From CAWABB01 sp963780165 (GTDB lineage: Bacteria; Bacteroidota; Ignavibacteria; UBA10030; UBA6906): a DNA stretch of 64,000 bases. The number at the start of each line of letters is the position of its first letter. Within the stretch, counting starts at the first letter, position 1. Of the stretch, positions 44,194 through 53,587 are shown in pieces. The notes below the pieces were generated by a model that was not told the origin of the DNA, did not search any database, and saw only the letters and a program-made list of their open reading frames with translations. Made by a program: the position numbers and the translations under genes. The stretch covers positions 1,550,001 to 1,614,000 of the forward strand of contig CAWABB010000001.1 in the NCBI GenBank assembly GCA_963780165.1, in the 5' to 3' direction.

Positions 44194-45117
44194 TCAGATG
44201 CTGATCCGCTCAATCTTCAAGTTTTCGAGATCTTTGCGCCCGACCTTCTTGTCCGCTGCCAGGGCGATGTGCCGCACGGCATCCGGTTCCATGCCGAAGA
44301 GCTTTGCCGCCGCCGCGTCGGCAGCAACGATGTCCGTCGTGAGGATCTGTGCCTTCATCATGGTCACGTCCTCGACGGAGACACCGCGCGGCCCGTTCCG
44401 CTTCATCACATTGTACGCATCCACAACATTCAGCGTGGGCTTGCGGTACGTCGCAAAATCTGCGATGCACTGGTGGAGATCCGTCTTATGCCAGAACCCC
44501 CGATCCCAGACGATGCCCATCAGGTTCTTCATGCTGACCGTCAGCCTGGCCCCCCCGTGGTTCTTGAGTACCGGCACATTGATGAAGACGTCAGAGCTGA
44601 GAATGAGCTCATGCTCTTTCGCCTCTTTCAACTCCGTGCCGCCCGGGATTCTGACTTCTTGATAGTAGCTTTCGCTGTTCCCCGCCACCACCGTGGCACC
44701 CGCATCTTTCGCCGCTCGCTCGAGGCCGCTGTTCGTGTAACAGCGTTGCCAGTCGTCGCAGGTGTGGTCGAACACGAAGACTTTTTTCGCTCCCGCCTCA
44801 TAGCAGGCCTTCACGATGCGCGAGACCAGCTTCGGGTGCGTGTTCCCGGCCCGCTCGGGGCCCACGTCCCAGCCGATATTGGGCTTCACGACCACGGTCT
44901 GCCCTTTCTTGACGAATGCCCCGATGCCGCCGAGCGCCGTGATGCCGCGGTCGAACATCACGTCAGGCTCGCCGCCCCGGACGGCGACAAGGTCCGGCAA
45001 CCCACCGTCTCCCGCGGGCACCCCCGCAAGGAGTCCCCTCCGTCCGGCTGCCCCCAGTGTCGTCCCTGCCAGAACTGATGCCCCGAGTCCGGTCTTGAAG
45101 AACGCTCGTCGATCCAT
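44194..45117 (-). CDS. DUF362-domain protein with Tat-like signal
   Basis: The protein has 307 residues. The N-terminus MDRRAFFKTGLGASVLAG looks like a twin-arginine signal. The DUF362 core shows VVVKPNIGWDVGPERAGNT, VFINVPVLKNHGGARLTVSMKN split around its conserved Lys-Asn, and GIVWDRGFWH. DUF362 proteins are often fused to or paired with ferredoxin domains and have no settled biochemical role. The gene immediately precedes the membrane polyferredoxin, so the two probably form an exported redox pair. Confidence 0.83.
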   Translation of the reverse strand: MDRRAFFKTGLGASVLAGTTLGAAGRRGLLAGVPAGDGGLPDLVAVRGGEPDVMFDRGITALGGIGAFVKKGQTVVVKPNIGWDVGPERAGNTHPKLVSRIVKACYEAGAKKVFVFDHTCDDWQRCYTNSGLERAAKDAGATVVAGNSESYYQEVRIPGGTELKEAKEHELILSSDVFINVPVLKNHGGARLTVSMKNLMGIVWDRGFWHKTDLHQCIADFATYRKPTLNVVDAYNVMKRNGPRGVSVEDVTMMKAQILTTDIVAADAAAAKLFGMEPDAVRHIALAADKKVGRKDLENLKIERISI

Positions 45118-45151
45118 GGTCTGCTCCTTGTGTGATTCCCGTTCCCGATTG

Positions 45152-47386
45152 TTAGCTGCCCTGCAGCTGGCGCTTCCAGAAATCCAGCATCGTCGTGTAG
45201 AGATGCATCCGTGCGGGGTAGTCCGAGATGCCGTGACTGCGCATCGGGTAGATCATCATTTCAAACTTCTTGTTGGCCTTGATCAGCTCGTCCTCGAACG
45301 CCCACATGTTCTGCGGATGGACGTTGTCGTCGTACGTTCCGTGGACCAGGAGGATCGTCCCATGCAGATCTTTGGCGTAGCGCAGGAGCGACGTCTGTTC
45401 ATACCCGCCCCTGTTCTCCGCCTCGGTCTTCATCGTCCGTTCGGTCCACTTGGTGTCATAGAAGCGCTGGTCGCTCACCCCCGCCACTTCGATGCCTGCC
45501 TTGAACTCCGCGGAGCGCGTCATCCCCAGCATCGTGTACGTGCCACCGCCGCTCCAGCCCCAGATCCCGACATTGGACGAATCGACGTACGGGAGCCGCT
45601 TCACCCAGCGGACGGCATCGACAAGATCGTTCAGCTCGCCCTCCCCCATCAGCTGGCCCAGAATGGTCTCCTCCAGCGTCTTGCTGATAGCCGTAGCCGA
45701 TCGGTTGTCCACGGCCACGATAATGAATCCGTTCTGCACCAGGATATTGTCCCACACCCTGTTCGACCAGGAGTTCTCGACGGAGTGAGCATTCGGGCCC
45801 CCGTACACGCTGAAGATCACGGGGTAGCGCTTCCCGGGTTCGAGAACGCCGGGCTTCAGGACCATGGCGGGAAGCGGGAAGCCGTCCCGGGCGGGGATCT
45901 GGAGGAATTCGGGGACCGCAGCCTCGAACCGCTCGCTGAACGTCCGATTGGGCTCCGCGAGCATACGAATCAACGAGCCGTCGGAATCGAAGAGCCTCAA
46001 GGACGGGGGGGTCGACCCGGAAGAGTACCTGTCAATCATCATGTCGCCCCGCGGGCTCATCGTGTAGTCATGGGTGCCGTCCTCCTTCGACAGCCGCTCG
46101 AAATCCTTCCCGTTCACGCGCACGCGGTACATGTGACGCTCAATGGGGGATTTCTCGAGAGCGTTGAAATACACCCAGCCCTCCGCCTCGTCGATGGAGA
46201 CGACGGCCTGCTCCAATCCCTGGTTGCTGGCCCGATCCGGATGCATCGACCACTGGCCGGACGTGACGGGGTTCACCAGCGTCCCGTCCATGGTATACCG
46301 GTAGAGATGAAGATAACCGGTCCGCTCCGACGGCCAGAGGAAATGCTTGCCATCCTTCAGGAAGTAGAAATCGTCCAGCACGCTCACCCACGACTCGCTG
46401 GATTCGGTGAGTACCGTGCGCGCGGCCCCGGTCTGCCGGTTGACGAATACGAGCTTCATCTCCGTTTGCAGGCGGTTCAATGTCCGGACGGCGAGCGTGG
46501 AGCCGTCAGGCGTCCATCCCACGCGGGCGATGTATTCGTAGGGGATCCCGGAGAAGTCGGCCCAGGTGATCTTCCCGGACTCGATCTCGATCATGCCCAC
46601 GCGGACGCGCGGGTTCTTTTCGCCGACCTTTGGATACCGCTGGGTGATGACGCGCGGCGTCCACGGCTTGAAATCGACCCAGTGCTCGATGCTGACACCC
46701 GACTCATCCGTCTGCAGGAAGGCGATGGCTCTGGAGTCAGGAGACCACCAGTAACCCACGTCCCGTCGGGTAAACAGCTCCTCCCAGTATAACCATGACA
46801 GGGTTCCGTTCAGCAGGCTGTCCGTTCCGTCCGATGTCAGCCGCCGCTCCGCGGCAACGTCGATGGCGGCAACATAGAGATCGCTGCCGCGGACGTATGC
46901 GACGCTCCGTCCGTCGGGCGACATGCGCGGGCTCTTTTCCGGACCGGGATTCGAAGTGACCCGCAGGAACTTCGAGCCTGGCAGGTCGAGGGCGAAGAGA
47001 TCACCTTCGATCGTATAGAGGCCCCGCGCCCCCTTTTCGTCCAGCTCGGAAGGCATCGATATCCGCCGCGGGGCCTTTTCCTCTCCGAGCATAGAGCGGA
47101 TCGAGCCGAGCGCTGCGGCGGTGTCGACGAACGGGCGGAGCTTGCCGGTCCGGGGATCCATAACCTCAAGACGCCGTTCTGCCTGGGGCTTTGCCGGATC
47201 ATCCCAGAGCAGCGACCCGTCAGGCATCCAGCGCCACTGCGGCAGTGCGCCGATCCGATACGACTCGGGGCTGTTCATCCATTCGATGGTCAGCTTCTCC
47301 TTCTGCTGGGAGAGCAGAGAAGAAGGTCCAGCGACAAGAAGGCACAACAGTAGGCCGATGGCGGCCCAGAGACGGCGCGCAGCCAT
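45152..47386 (-). CDS. S9-family dipeptidyl-peptidase IV-like serine protease
   Basis: The protein has 744 residues from the ATG at 47386 (GGGAG nine bases upstream). A signal peptide (ending LLSQQ) is followed by a DPP-IV-type propeller (about 30-480: GTDSLLNGTLSWLYWEELF, GYWWSPDSRAIAFLQTDE) and an alpha/beta hydrolase domain. GWSGGGTYTML carries the catalytic Ser (about 610), HGTYDDNVHPQN the Asp and RSHGISD the His. The EE of YWEELF matches the dipeptide-anchoring Glu pair of DPP-IV. It would release N-terminal dipeptides in the periplasm. The 34-base gap to the DUF362 gene suggests cotranscription without an obvious functional link. Confidence 0.9.
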   Translation of the reverse strand: MAARRLWAAIGLLLCLLVAGPSSLLSQQKEKLTIEWMNSPESYRIGALPQWRWMPDGSLLWDDPAKPQAERRLEVMDPRTGKLRPFVDTAAALGSIRSMLGEEKAPRRISMPSELDEKGARGLYTIEGDLFALDLPGSKFLRVTSNPGPEKSPRMSPDGRSVAYVRGSDLYVAAIDVAAERRLTSDGTDSLLNGTLSWLYWEELFTRRDVGYWWSPDSRAIAFLQTDESGVSIEHWVDFKPWTPRVITQRYPKVGEKNPRVRVGMIEIESGKITWADFSGIPYEYIARVGWTPDGSTLAVRTLNRLQTEMKLVFVNRQTGAARTVLTESSESWVSVLDDFYFLKDGKHFLWPSERTGYLHLYRYTMDGTLVNPVTSGQWSMHPDRASNQGLEQAVVSIDEAEGWVYFNALEKSPIERHMYRVRVNGKDFERLSKEDGTHDYTMSPRGDMMIDRYSSGSTPPSLRLFDSDGSLIRMLAEPNRTFSERFEAAVPEFLQIPARDGFPLPAMVLKPGVLEPGKRYPVIFSVYGGPNAHSVENSWSNRVWDNILVQNGFIIVAVDNRSATAISKTLEETILGQLMGEGELNDLVDAVRWVKRLPYVDSSNVGIWGWSGGGTYTMLGMTRSAEFKAGIEVAGVSDQRFYDTKWTERTMKTEAENRGGYEQTSLLRYAKDLHGTILLVHGTYDDNVHPQNMWAFEDELIKANKKFEMMIYPMRSHGISDYPARMHLYTTMLDFWKRQLQGS

Positions 47387-47436
47387 TGCGTGGAACTCCC
47401 ACAAGGTGAAAGAGAACGGGTGTGCGAGAACAGTAT

Positions 47437-47487
47437 CCCCTGCCCGCCGGCTCCGTCCGCGTTCGCGCAGGGAGCCGGCGCCAGGGG
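47437..47487 (-). other. Very strong nested hairpin between hemN and the S9 peptidase gene
   Basis: CCCCTG/CAGGGG encloses GCCGGCTCC/GGAGCCGGC (47446-47454 with 47471-47479), which encloses CGCG-tt-CGCG. That makes 19 base pairs with two small internal bulges. It begins 14 bases after the hemN stop and ends about 50 bases before the next start. No T run follows. Confidence 0.6.
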
Positions 47488-47500
47488 GAGAATGCGCGAC

Positions 47501-48892
47501 CTACACGGTCCGCGAGAACACCGGCTTGCCGGTCGTCATCGAGGGCAGGTAGGCGTCAAAGCACATCGCAATGTTCCGAAGCAGAAGGCGTCCCGCCCCG
47601 GGGATGGTGATCTTCGCGGGCGTTACTTCGACGAGCCCGTCGGCCTCGAATTCTTCGAGTGCCTGCAACGACGATTCAAAATACTGCTGAACATCGACGC
47701 CGAACTTCTGCTCCACCGACGGAATGTCCAGCTCGAGGTCACACATGAGCCTCATGATGACGTGCTTCCGCAGCGTATCGTCCGCGGTCATGCGGTACCC
47801 GACGCGCGTCGCCAGCCGGCCTGCGTCGATCGCCCCGTAGTACTCCTTCAGGTTCTTCTCGTTCTGGGCGTAGCTCGTCTGGAAATGGCTGATCGACGAC
47901 ATGCCGAACCCGTAGAGATCAGCGCTCGACCGCGTGGAGTAGCCCTGGAAGTTCCGGTACAGCGTCTTCCCGCGCTGCGCCCGCGCGAGTTCGTCGTCCG
48001 GTCGCGCAAAGTGATCCATGCCGATATACTCATACCCGTTCGAGCAGAGCTCCTCGATCGTCATCTTGAGGATCTCCAGCTTCTGTTCAGGCGTCGGGAG
48101 ATCTCCCTGGTGGATCAGCTTCTGGTGCGGCTTGAGCCACGGGACGTGCGCATAGTTGAAGACGGCGATCCGGTCGGGGCCGTACTCGATCACGCGCCGG
48201 ACGGTCTCCCTGAACGTCGACACCGTCTGGAACGGCAGCCCGTAGATGAGGTCGATGTTGATGCTCTGAAACCCGAGTTCGCGTGCCCAGCGGTAGACCT
48301 CCGCCGTCATGGCTTCGGGCTGGATTCGATTGACCGCCTCCTGGACCCTGAGGTTGAAGTCCTGGACGCCCATGCTCATCCGGTTGAAGCCGGACTCGCG
48401 GAGAGCGACGAGATGCTCACGGTGCAGCTCGCGCGGATCGACTTCGACGCCGATTTCTCCTTCGCGGTCGACGTGGAACAGGCGCATGATTGTGCCGGCC
48501 ACGTCGGCAATCTGGTCAGGGAACAGGTGCGTCGGCGTGCCTCCGCCCCAGTGCAACTGCACCACCCGGCGATCGGGCGCGAGCAGCGGGGCGATCATCT
48601 CCATTTCACGCTTCAGGTACGCGTTGTACTCTTCGATGCGGGCACGGTCGCGCGTGACCAGCATGGTGCAGCCGCAGAAGTAGCACAGTGTGTCGCAGAA
48701 CGGGAAATGATAATAGAGGGAGAGATCGGCATTCACACCCGGGGCGTTGGTGGCGACGATTTCATCGCGGTAGTCCGCGGCCGTGAACGCGTCCTTGAAC
48801 AGCGGGGCGGTCGGATAGCTGGTGTACCGGGGGCCGGGACGATCGTACTTCTTAAGCAGCGCGAGATCAACGTTGGCGAACGAACTTCCCAT
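47501..48892 (-). CDS. hemN: Oxygen-independent coproporphyrinogen III oxidase
   Basis: The protein has 463 residues from the ATG at 48892 (GGAGGAGAGG just upstream), close to the HemN norm. YDRPGPRYTSYPTAP, the radical-SAM cluster in FCDTLCYFCGC, LHWGGGTPT and DLIYGLPFQT are diagnostic. It decarboxylates coproporphyrinogen III to protoporphyrinogen IX without oxygen, using S-adenosylmethionine. The tail extends to MTTGKPVFSRTV. Its presence with CcmF in the window shows haem synthesis for cytochromes under low oxygen. Confidence 0.95.
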   Translation of the reverse strand: MGSSFANVDLALLKKYDRPGPRYTSYPTAPLFKDAFTAADYRDEIVATNAPGVNADLSLYYHFPFCDTLCYFCGCTMLVTRDRARIEEYNAYLKREMEMIAPLLAPDRRVVQLHWGGGTPTHLFPDQIADVAGTIMRLFHVDREGEIGVEVDPRELHREHLVALRESGFNRMSMGVQDFNLRVQEAVNRIQPEAMTAEVYRWARELGFQSINIDLIYGLPFQTVSTFRETVRRVIEYGPDRIAVFNYAHVPWLKPHQKLIHQGDLPTPEQKLEILKMTIEELCSNGYEYIGMDHFARPDDELARAQRGKTLYRNFQGYSTRSSADLYGFGMSSISHFQTSYAQNEKNLKEYYGAIDAGRLATRVGYRMTADDTLRKHVIMRLMCDLELDIPSVEQKFGVDVQQYFESSLQALEEFEADGLVEVTPAKITIPGAGRLLLRNIAMCFDAYLPSMTTGKPVFSRTV

Positions 48893-48972
48893 CCTCTCCT
48901 CCAGCCGGGTCGTCAAAGAACAGGGTGTCAGATAACCTACGCAGTTCCGGGCCGATTCGCAAGGAACGCGCC

Positions 48973-49437
48973 TCAGCCCTGTTCGACGATAATCGTGGGG
49001 TTGACTTCTACTATAGAGGCGATCGAATTCGCGACCAGGCAGTGCTTCTCAGCCTCCCTGAGGAGCCCGTGCACGACGGTTTCCGCCCCTGCCGCCGGAA
49101 CCCCGATGGTAGGGAAGATGACGATACGAGTAAACCGGTAGTCGCCATCGATGAACTCAAGGACGCCGTTAGCGTGGGAGGTGTAGGACACCACCCGCAC
49201 GGAGTGCTGCGCTGCGTAGGCGAGAAAGGTCTGCATATGGCAGATCTCCACCGCCGCGATGAACAGGTCTTCCGCGCTCCACTCGTTCGGGTTCCCCCTG
49301 AACTCACGCGGGGTCGACACCCGGATGGGCGGCTTCCCGTTGGCCGTGGCCGTCCCCGAACGGTCCGAGTGCCAGGAGACGGATGTCCGGAACGTGAACG
49401 ACTTCTGCCGCGTCTTTGATGGGTCTGTGGTTTCCAT
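48973..49437 (-). CDS. OsmC-family peroxide-detoxification protein
   Basis: The protein has 154 residues and an OsmC/Ohr fold. The two redox cysteines are in VEICHMQTFLAY and AEKHCLVANSI, about 60 residues apart as in the family; WSAEDLFIAAVEIC supplies the helix start. It would reduce organic hydroperoxides with thiol or lipoyl reductants. The gene abuts LeuD (one base between stop and start regions), so it is carried in the same transcript. Confidence 0.87.
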   Translation of the reverse strand: METTDPSKTRQKSFTFRTSVSWHSDRSGTATANGKPPIRVSTPREFRGNPNEWSAEDLFIAAVEICHMQTFLAYAAQHSVRVVSYTSHANGVLEFIDGDYRFTRIVIFPTIGVPAAGAETVVHGLLREAEKHCLVANSIASIVEVNPTIIVEQG

Positions 49438-49438
49438 A

Positions 49439-49945
49439 TCAGGGGCGAGCCTGCTGCGTGCGATCGACGAGCCGGCGCCGCGTGTACGCGATCAGCCCTC
49501 CGGCATCGATGATGGCCTGCCGGGCGGGCGGCAGGGGTTCCATCACATATGTCTCGCCGGTCGTGCGGTTGATGACTTCCCCCTGCGTGACCTCAAGATC
49601 GTCTCCGACGTTCCCCCTCACCCCGGGCGCAGCGATCACGCGGAGGCCGAGGTTCACGGAATTCTGCAGGAAGATCCGGGCGAACCCTTCTGCGACGACG
49701 ACCAGGCGATGGCCGACAAGGGCGGAGACGGCCTGTTCGCGCGAGGAGCCGCAGCCGAAATTCTTTCCCGCGAGCAGGATGCTCCCTGGCGCGATGCCGC
49801 CGGACTTGAGCGTCGCGTTGAAGTCGGTCATGTCCGCAAAGGCGAACTGCGGCGTTTCCGAAGGAAGCACAGTGGCCATGTAGCGGCCGGGGTAGATGAC
49901 ATCCGTAGAGATGTCGTCGCCGAGTGTCAGAACAACCTTCGCCAT
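49439..49945 (-). CDS. leuD: 3-isopropylmalate dehydratase / homoaconitase-type small subunit
   Basis: The protein has 168 residues, typical of the short archaeal/thermophile-type small subunit. GDDISTDVIYPGRYM, GKNFGCGSSREQAV and NSVNLGLRVI are family signatures (swivel domain with the GSSREQ loop). The ATG at 49945 overlaps the LeuC stop by one base; the longer open frame is an out-of-frame part of LeuC. With LeuC it isomerises a 2-hydroxy acid such as 2-isopropylmalate, citramalate or homocitrate. Confidence 0.88.
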   Translation of the reverse strand: MAKVVLTLGDDISTDVIYPGRYMATVLPSETPQFAFADMTDFNATLKSGGIAPGSILLAGKNFGCGSSREQAVSALVGHRLVVVAEGFARIFLQNSVNLGLRVIAAPGVRGNVGDDLEVTQGEVINRTTGETYVMEPLPPARQAIIDAGGLIAYTRRRLVDRTQQARP

Positions 49946-51240
49946 CAGTTCATCCCTCCTTTGCGGGGATCGGTGATCACGCCCGTGACCGCGGACGCGG
50001 CGGCTACTGCAGGCGAGCAGAGATACACTTCGGAATTCGGGTTGCCCATGCGGCCCTTGAAGTTCCGGTTGGTAGTGGAGAGCGCAGTCTCCCCGTCGCC
50101 GAGGGCGCCTTCGTGGACGCCGAGGCAGGGGCCGCATCCGGGGTTCATCACGACAGCTCCGGCGCGCATGAAGTCGGCGACGAGCCCCCGCTCGACAGCC
50201 TGCTGATAGATTCGCCCGGACGCCGGGAACACGAGCATCCGCGTGGTCGGGGCCACCGTGCGGCCGCGCACGAGCGACGCCGCAACCTCGAGGTCATCCA
50301 GCCGGCCGTTCGTGCACGATCCGATGACTACCTGGTGGACCTTCGTGCCGGCGACCGTGTCGAGGCTCTTGACGTTGTCCACGGTGTGCGGGCAGGCAAT
50401 CTGCGGCTCGAGGCCGCTGACGTCAATGTCGATCACCCGCACATATGAGGCGTCGGCGTCCGGCAGTACCGGCGCCACCGGATCCCTGACTCCCGCTTCC
50501 TCACGCAGGTAGCGCTCCGTCTCTGCGTCCGCGGGCACGATCCCTGCAGTCGCTCCCGCTTCCACCGACATGTTGCAGATGACGAGACGGCCGGACATCG
50601 GCAGCGTGCGGATCGTCTCGCCGTGGAATTCGAGCACCTTGAAGTTGGCGCCCTGAGCGGTGAGCGTGCCGATCAGGTGGAGGATCAGGTCTTTCGGTCC
50701 GACGAACGGCTTGAATCTGCCCCGCACGTTCACCCTGATCGTCGCGGGAACCTCGACATTGACCGCGATACCGAGCGTCCAGACACTGGCCATCTCCGTT
50801 GCACCGATCCCGAACGCGAACGCGCCGAGCGCGCCGTGGCTGGTCGTGTGCGAATCGGTACCCACGACGACCGCGCCGGGCCGCACGTAGCCGCTCTCCG
50901 GGAGGATCTGATGGCAGATTCCGCCGACATCGCCTCTGATATCGTGAAATTTCCGTATGGCGTGCCGGGCGACGAACTCGCGTACTTTCTTCTGGTTGCT
51001 CGCGGTCTTGGGCGACTCCGCAGGGACGCGGTGATCGAAAATGATGGCGACCCTCACCGGATCCCAGATCGCGGGCTCGAGGCCCGTCCCCTTGTAGACC
51101 TCCAGGAACTGGTTCACCACCAGCGCGGCGTTCTCATGAGACATCGCCAGGTCGACGGCTGGTTCCACCACGTCGCTGGCTTTGACGGCGACACGCCCTG
51201 AGGCACGCGCCAGAATCTTTTCGACAACTGTCATACCCAT
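49945..51240 (-). CDS. leuC: 3-isopropylmalate dehydratase / homoaconitase-type large subunit
   Basis: The protein has 431 residues from the ATG at 51240 (GGAAG upstream), the length of the LeuC2/homoaconitase type rather than the ~470-residue E. coli type. Fe-S ligands are in IGSCTNGRLDDL and NPGCGPCLGVHEG; VGTDSHTTSHGALGAFAFGIG is the family signature. It holds a [4Fe-4S] cluster and acts with LeuD. LeuA and LeuB-like partners are not in the standard order here; instead a CoA-transferase, a lyase and an isocitrate-dehydrogenase-like gene precede it, so the substrate may not be 2-isopropylmalate. Confidence 0.88.
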   Translation of the reverse strand: MGMTVVEKILARASGRVAVKASDVVEPAVDLAMSHENAALVVNQFLEVYKGTGLEPAIWDPVRVAIIFDHRVPAESPKTASNQKKVREFVARHAIRKFHDIRGDVGGICHQILPESGYVRPGAVVVGTDSHTTSHGALGAFAFGIGATEMASVWTLGIAVNVEVPATIRVNVRGRFKPFVGPKDLILHLIGTLTAQGANFKVLEFHGETIRTLPMSGRLVICNMSVEAGATAGIVPADAETERYLREEAGVRDPVAPVLPDADASYVRVIDIDVSGLEPQIACPHTVDNVKSLDTVAGTKVHQVVIGSCTNGRLDDLEVAASLVRGRTVAPTTRMLVFPASGRIYQQAVERGLVADFMRAGAVVMNPGCGPCLGVHEGALGDGETALSTTNRNFKGRMGNPNSEVYLCSPAVAAASAVTGVITDPRKGGMN

Positions 51241-51303
51241 ACGAGTTCTTCCTTCATGGCACATGAATCGCGCGACGGTGATGCCGCGCGAGCGGAACGG
51301 GCG

Positions 51304-52503
51304 TCACACCGACCCGGCCTTGCGAAACGCCTCGACATCGCCCTCGGTGTAGCCAAGGCCCAGGAGGACATCCCGGGTGTGCTGCCCTAGCGTGGGCGGC
51401 GGCGCCTCCAGCGTCCCGGGGGTCTTTTCGAACTTCGCGGTCATGTGGAACAGCGGGATCTCCCCGATGCCGTCCACCGTCACCAGCCCGAATGTCTTGC
51501 GGTGCTCGATCTGCGGCTGCTTCACGGCCGCATCCAGCGTGAGGATCTCCCCCGACGGGACATCGTGCTCGTTCAACACAGTCACCCAATGGGCGGTCTC
51601 CCGCCCGGCAAGCTTCTCCTCCAGCAGCGGGGTCAGGGCGTTCCGGTTCTTCTTGCGCGCATCGCGCTCCTTGAACCGCGGATCCTCCTTCAACCCGGGG
51701 ACCCCCAGAACGTCGGCAACGGCCTCCCACTGCTCCTGCTTGTTGGCCGCAATGTTGATGAAGCCGTCCTTTGTGCGGAACGTCCCGGACGGCGCGGCGG
51801 TGAAATTGTCGTTCCCCAGGAGCACGGGGTGCTGGCCGCCAATCATGAGGTTCGCCACCACCCATCCCATGAGCGGCATGATCGAATCCAGCAGAGCCAC
51901 GTCGATCGACTGCCCCTCACCCGTGCGTTCGCGGTGATACAGCGCGGCCATGATGGCAAAGGCCGCGTTGAGACCGCCGACCGTGTCGCATACCGGGAAT
52001 CCGGCGCGCAGTGGATGCAGCCGCTCGTCGCCGTTGATGGCCATCTCGCCGCTGAGGCCCTGAATGATCTGGTCGTACGCGGGCTTCAGCGCGTCGGGCC
52101 CGGTCTGCCCGAAACCGGAGATGGCGCAATAGACCAACCCCGGGTTGATCTCACGCAACGCCTGGTAGCCCAGCCCAAGACGGGTCATCACGTCCGGGCG
52201 GAAGTTCTCCACGACGACATCGGCCGTGGCAATGAGCTTCCTGAAGATGGCTTTCCCGTCGGGCGTCTTGAGATTGAGCGTCAGCGACTTCTTGTTCGCG
52301 TTTTGCGCAAGGAAGCTGGTCCCCATCAACATCTGGTTATACTTCGGGACGCAGCCGAGCTTTCTGGCGAGGTCGCCGTCTTTCGGATTCTCGATCTTGA
52401 TGACTTCCGCCCCGAGCAGCGCGAGGTGGAGCGTCGCGAACGGTCCGGAGAGGACGTTCGTCAGGTCGAGGACGCGTACGCCCTGGAGTGCTTTTGCAGT
52501 CAT
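51304..52503 (-). CDS. Type III CoA-transferase (CaiB/BaiF family)
   Basis: The protein has 399 residues from the ATG at 52503, the family length. GVRVLDLTNVLSGPFATLHLALLGAEVIKIE is split here as the N-terminal CoA-binding signature (GVRVLDLTNVLSGPF, then GAEVIKIE). The catalytic Asp is in AYDQIIQGLSG, and HRERTGEGQSIDVALLDS is also typical. It moves CoA between carboxylic acids. Beside an HMG-CoA-lyase-like gene, the human SUGCT reaction (succinyl-CoA to glutarate or 3-hydroxy-3-methylglutarate) or a citramalate/itaconate CoA-transferase are the obvious models. A longer in-frame reading would overlap the lyase gene and is rejected. Confidence 0.88.
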   Translation of the reverse strand: MTAKALQGVRVLDLTNVLSGPFATLHLALLGAEVIKIENPKDGDLARKLGCVPKYNQMLMGTSFLAQNANKKSLTLNLKTPDGKAIFRKLIATADVVVENFRPDVMTRLGLGYQALREINPGLVYCAISGFGQTGPDALKPAYDQIIQGLSGEMAINGDERLHPLRAGFPVCDTVGGLNAAFAIMAALYHRERTGEGQSIDVALLDSIMPLMGWVVANLMIGGQHPVLLGNDNFTAAPSGTFRTKDGFINIAANKQEQWEAVADVLGVPGLKEDPRFKERDARKKNRNALTPLLEEKLAGRETAHWVTVLNEHDVPSGEILTLDAAVKQPQIEHRKTFGLVTVDGIGEIPLFHMTAKFEKTPGTLEAPPPTLGQHTRDVLLGLGYTEGDVEAFRKAGSV

Positions 52504-52537
52504 ACGGCTTTCAGCATAGTGTTGCCCCGGGTGCCGG

Positions 52538-53452
52538 TCACGCGTGCAGTGGCTGGCGTGCGATCGGACCGGTGCGATAAATCGTGCCGGGCATCTCGCG
52601 CGCAAAGAACTCCGCGATCTGCCGCGCAACGCCGATCAATGGATCCAGCGACACCTCCATCCGGAGACCCATGCGATGAAGCATATGCACCAGGTCTTCG
52701 GTCGATACATTCCCACCCGCGATCTTCGTGAACGGGCACCCGCCGAGGCCAGCCACGGAGGATTCGAACGATTGCACGCCCGCCTTCATGGCCGCGTAGC
52801 AATTCGCGATCGCCATGCCGTATGTGTTATGAAAGTGGCAGGCCAACTCGAGGTCGTCCTCGATCGCGTGGAGGCTCTCGTAGAGGCGCTCCACCTGATC
52901 GGGCGTCGCATGTCCGGCGGTGTCGGCAAGACTGATATTGCGCAGTCCTGCGTCGACGTACCTCCGGACGATGCCCAGGACCCGTTCCTGCGGGACCGGC
53001 CCTTCGTATCCGCAGCCGAACGCGGACTGGACGGACACCTGCACCTTCGCTCCGGAGTCGGTGGCAGTCTGTGCCATCGCGATGATTCGTGTGGTCGCTT
53101 CGGCGATGTTCATGCCGGTGTTCTTCATGCTGTGAATCTCGCTGGCGGAGACCCCCATGCAAAACATGTGGACCCCGCATGCGAATCCGCGCTCAAGCCC
53201 CTTCTCGTTCAGCACGAGGGCAGACAGCGTCACTCCCTGCGGGATCCGGCCCGCCAGGGCGGGCAAAAGTCTGTCGGTGTCGGCCATCTGCGGGACCCTC
53301 GTCGGGTGGACGAACGAACCGACCTGGATCACATCCAGGCCCGTTCCGGCGAGGGCTTCCAGCCACTGGACTTTGGTCTCCAGCGGCACGGTCGCGGATT
53401 CCATCTGCAGACCGTCCCGCATGCCGACTTCGTGGAGTACGATCTTCTGCAT
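52538..53452 (-). CDS. Hydroxymethylglutaryl-CoA lyase-family enzyme
   Basis: The protein has about 304 residues and is a DRE-TIM metallolyase: HEVGMRDGLQMES at the N-terminus, VSVQSAFGCGYEG, DTAGHATPDQVERL, and the signature SSVAGLGGCPFTKIAGGNVSTED split around its active-site Cys (GGCPF). It cleaves 3-hydroxy-3-methylglutaryl-CoA or a related citramalyl-type CoA ester to acetyl-CoA and a keto acid. I chose the start at 53452 by N-terminal conservation; in-frame ATGs at 53503 and 53530 exist and no ribosome site decides. It lies directly before the CoA-transferase, which would supply its CoA-ester substrate. Confidence 0.87.
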   Translation of the reverse strand: MQKIVLHEVGMRDGLQMESATVPLETKVQWLEALAGTGLDVIQVGSFVHPTRVPQMADTDRLLPALAGRIPQGVTLSALVLNEKGLERGFACGVHMFCMGVSASEIHSMKNTGMNIAEATTRIIAMAQTATDSGAKVQVSVQSAFGCGYEGPVPQERVLGIVRRYVDAGLRNISLADTAGHATPDQVERLYESLHAIEDDLELACHFHNTYGMAIANCYAAMKAGVQSFESSVAGLGGCPFTKIAGGNVSTEDLVHMLHRMGLRMEVSLDPLIGVARQIAEFFAREMPGTIYRTGPIARQPLHA

Positions 53453-53587
53453 CCTCACGTTCGTGGTCTCACTTTGAGTACAGGGATCGCGTTCCCGGGC
53501 CATGTCCTCCGGGTTCACCGGGAACTGCATGCCGGTTGCCGGGGCATCTCATTCTGGCTCCCGGGGCACTTCCTTCAGGTTCGCGGT

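Noticed and set aside
42664..45078. 804-residue open frame on the plus strand
   Set aside because: It is antisense to the polyferredoxin and DUF362 genes, is rich in Arg/His/Pro as expected for a GC-rich shadow frame, and shows no domain.
49945..51240. Plain leucine biosynthesis operon
   Set aside because: LeuA is absent and the neighbours are a CoA-transferase and a lyase, so I kept the substrate open rather than assert leucine synthesis.
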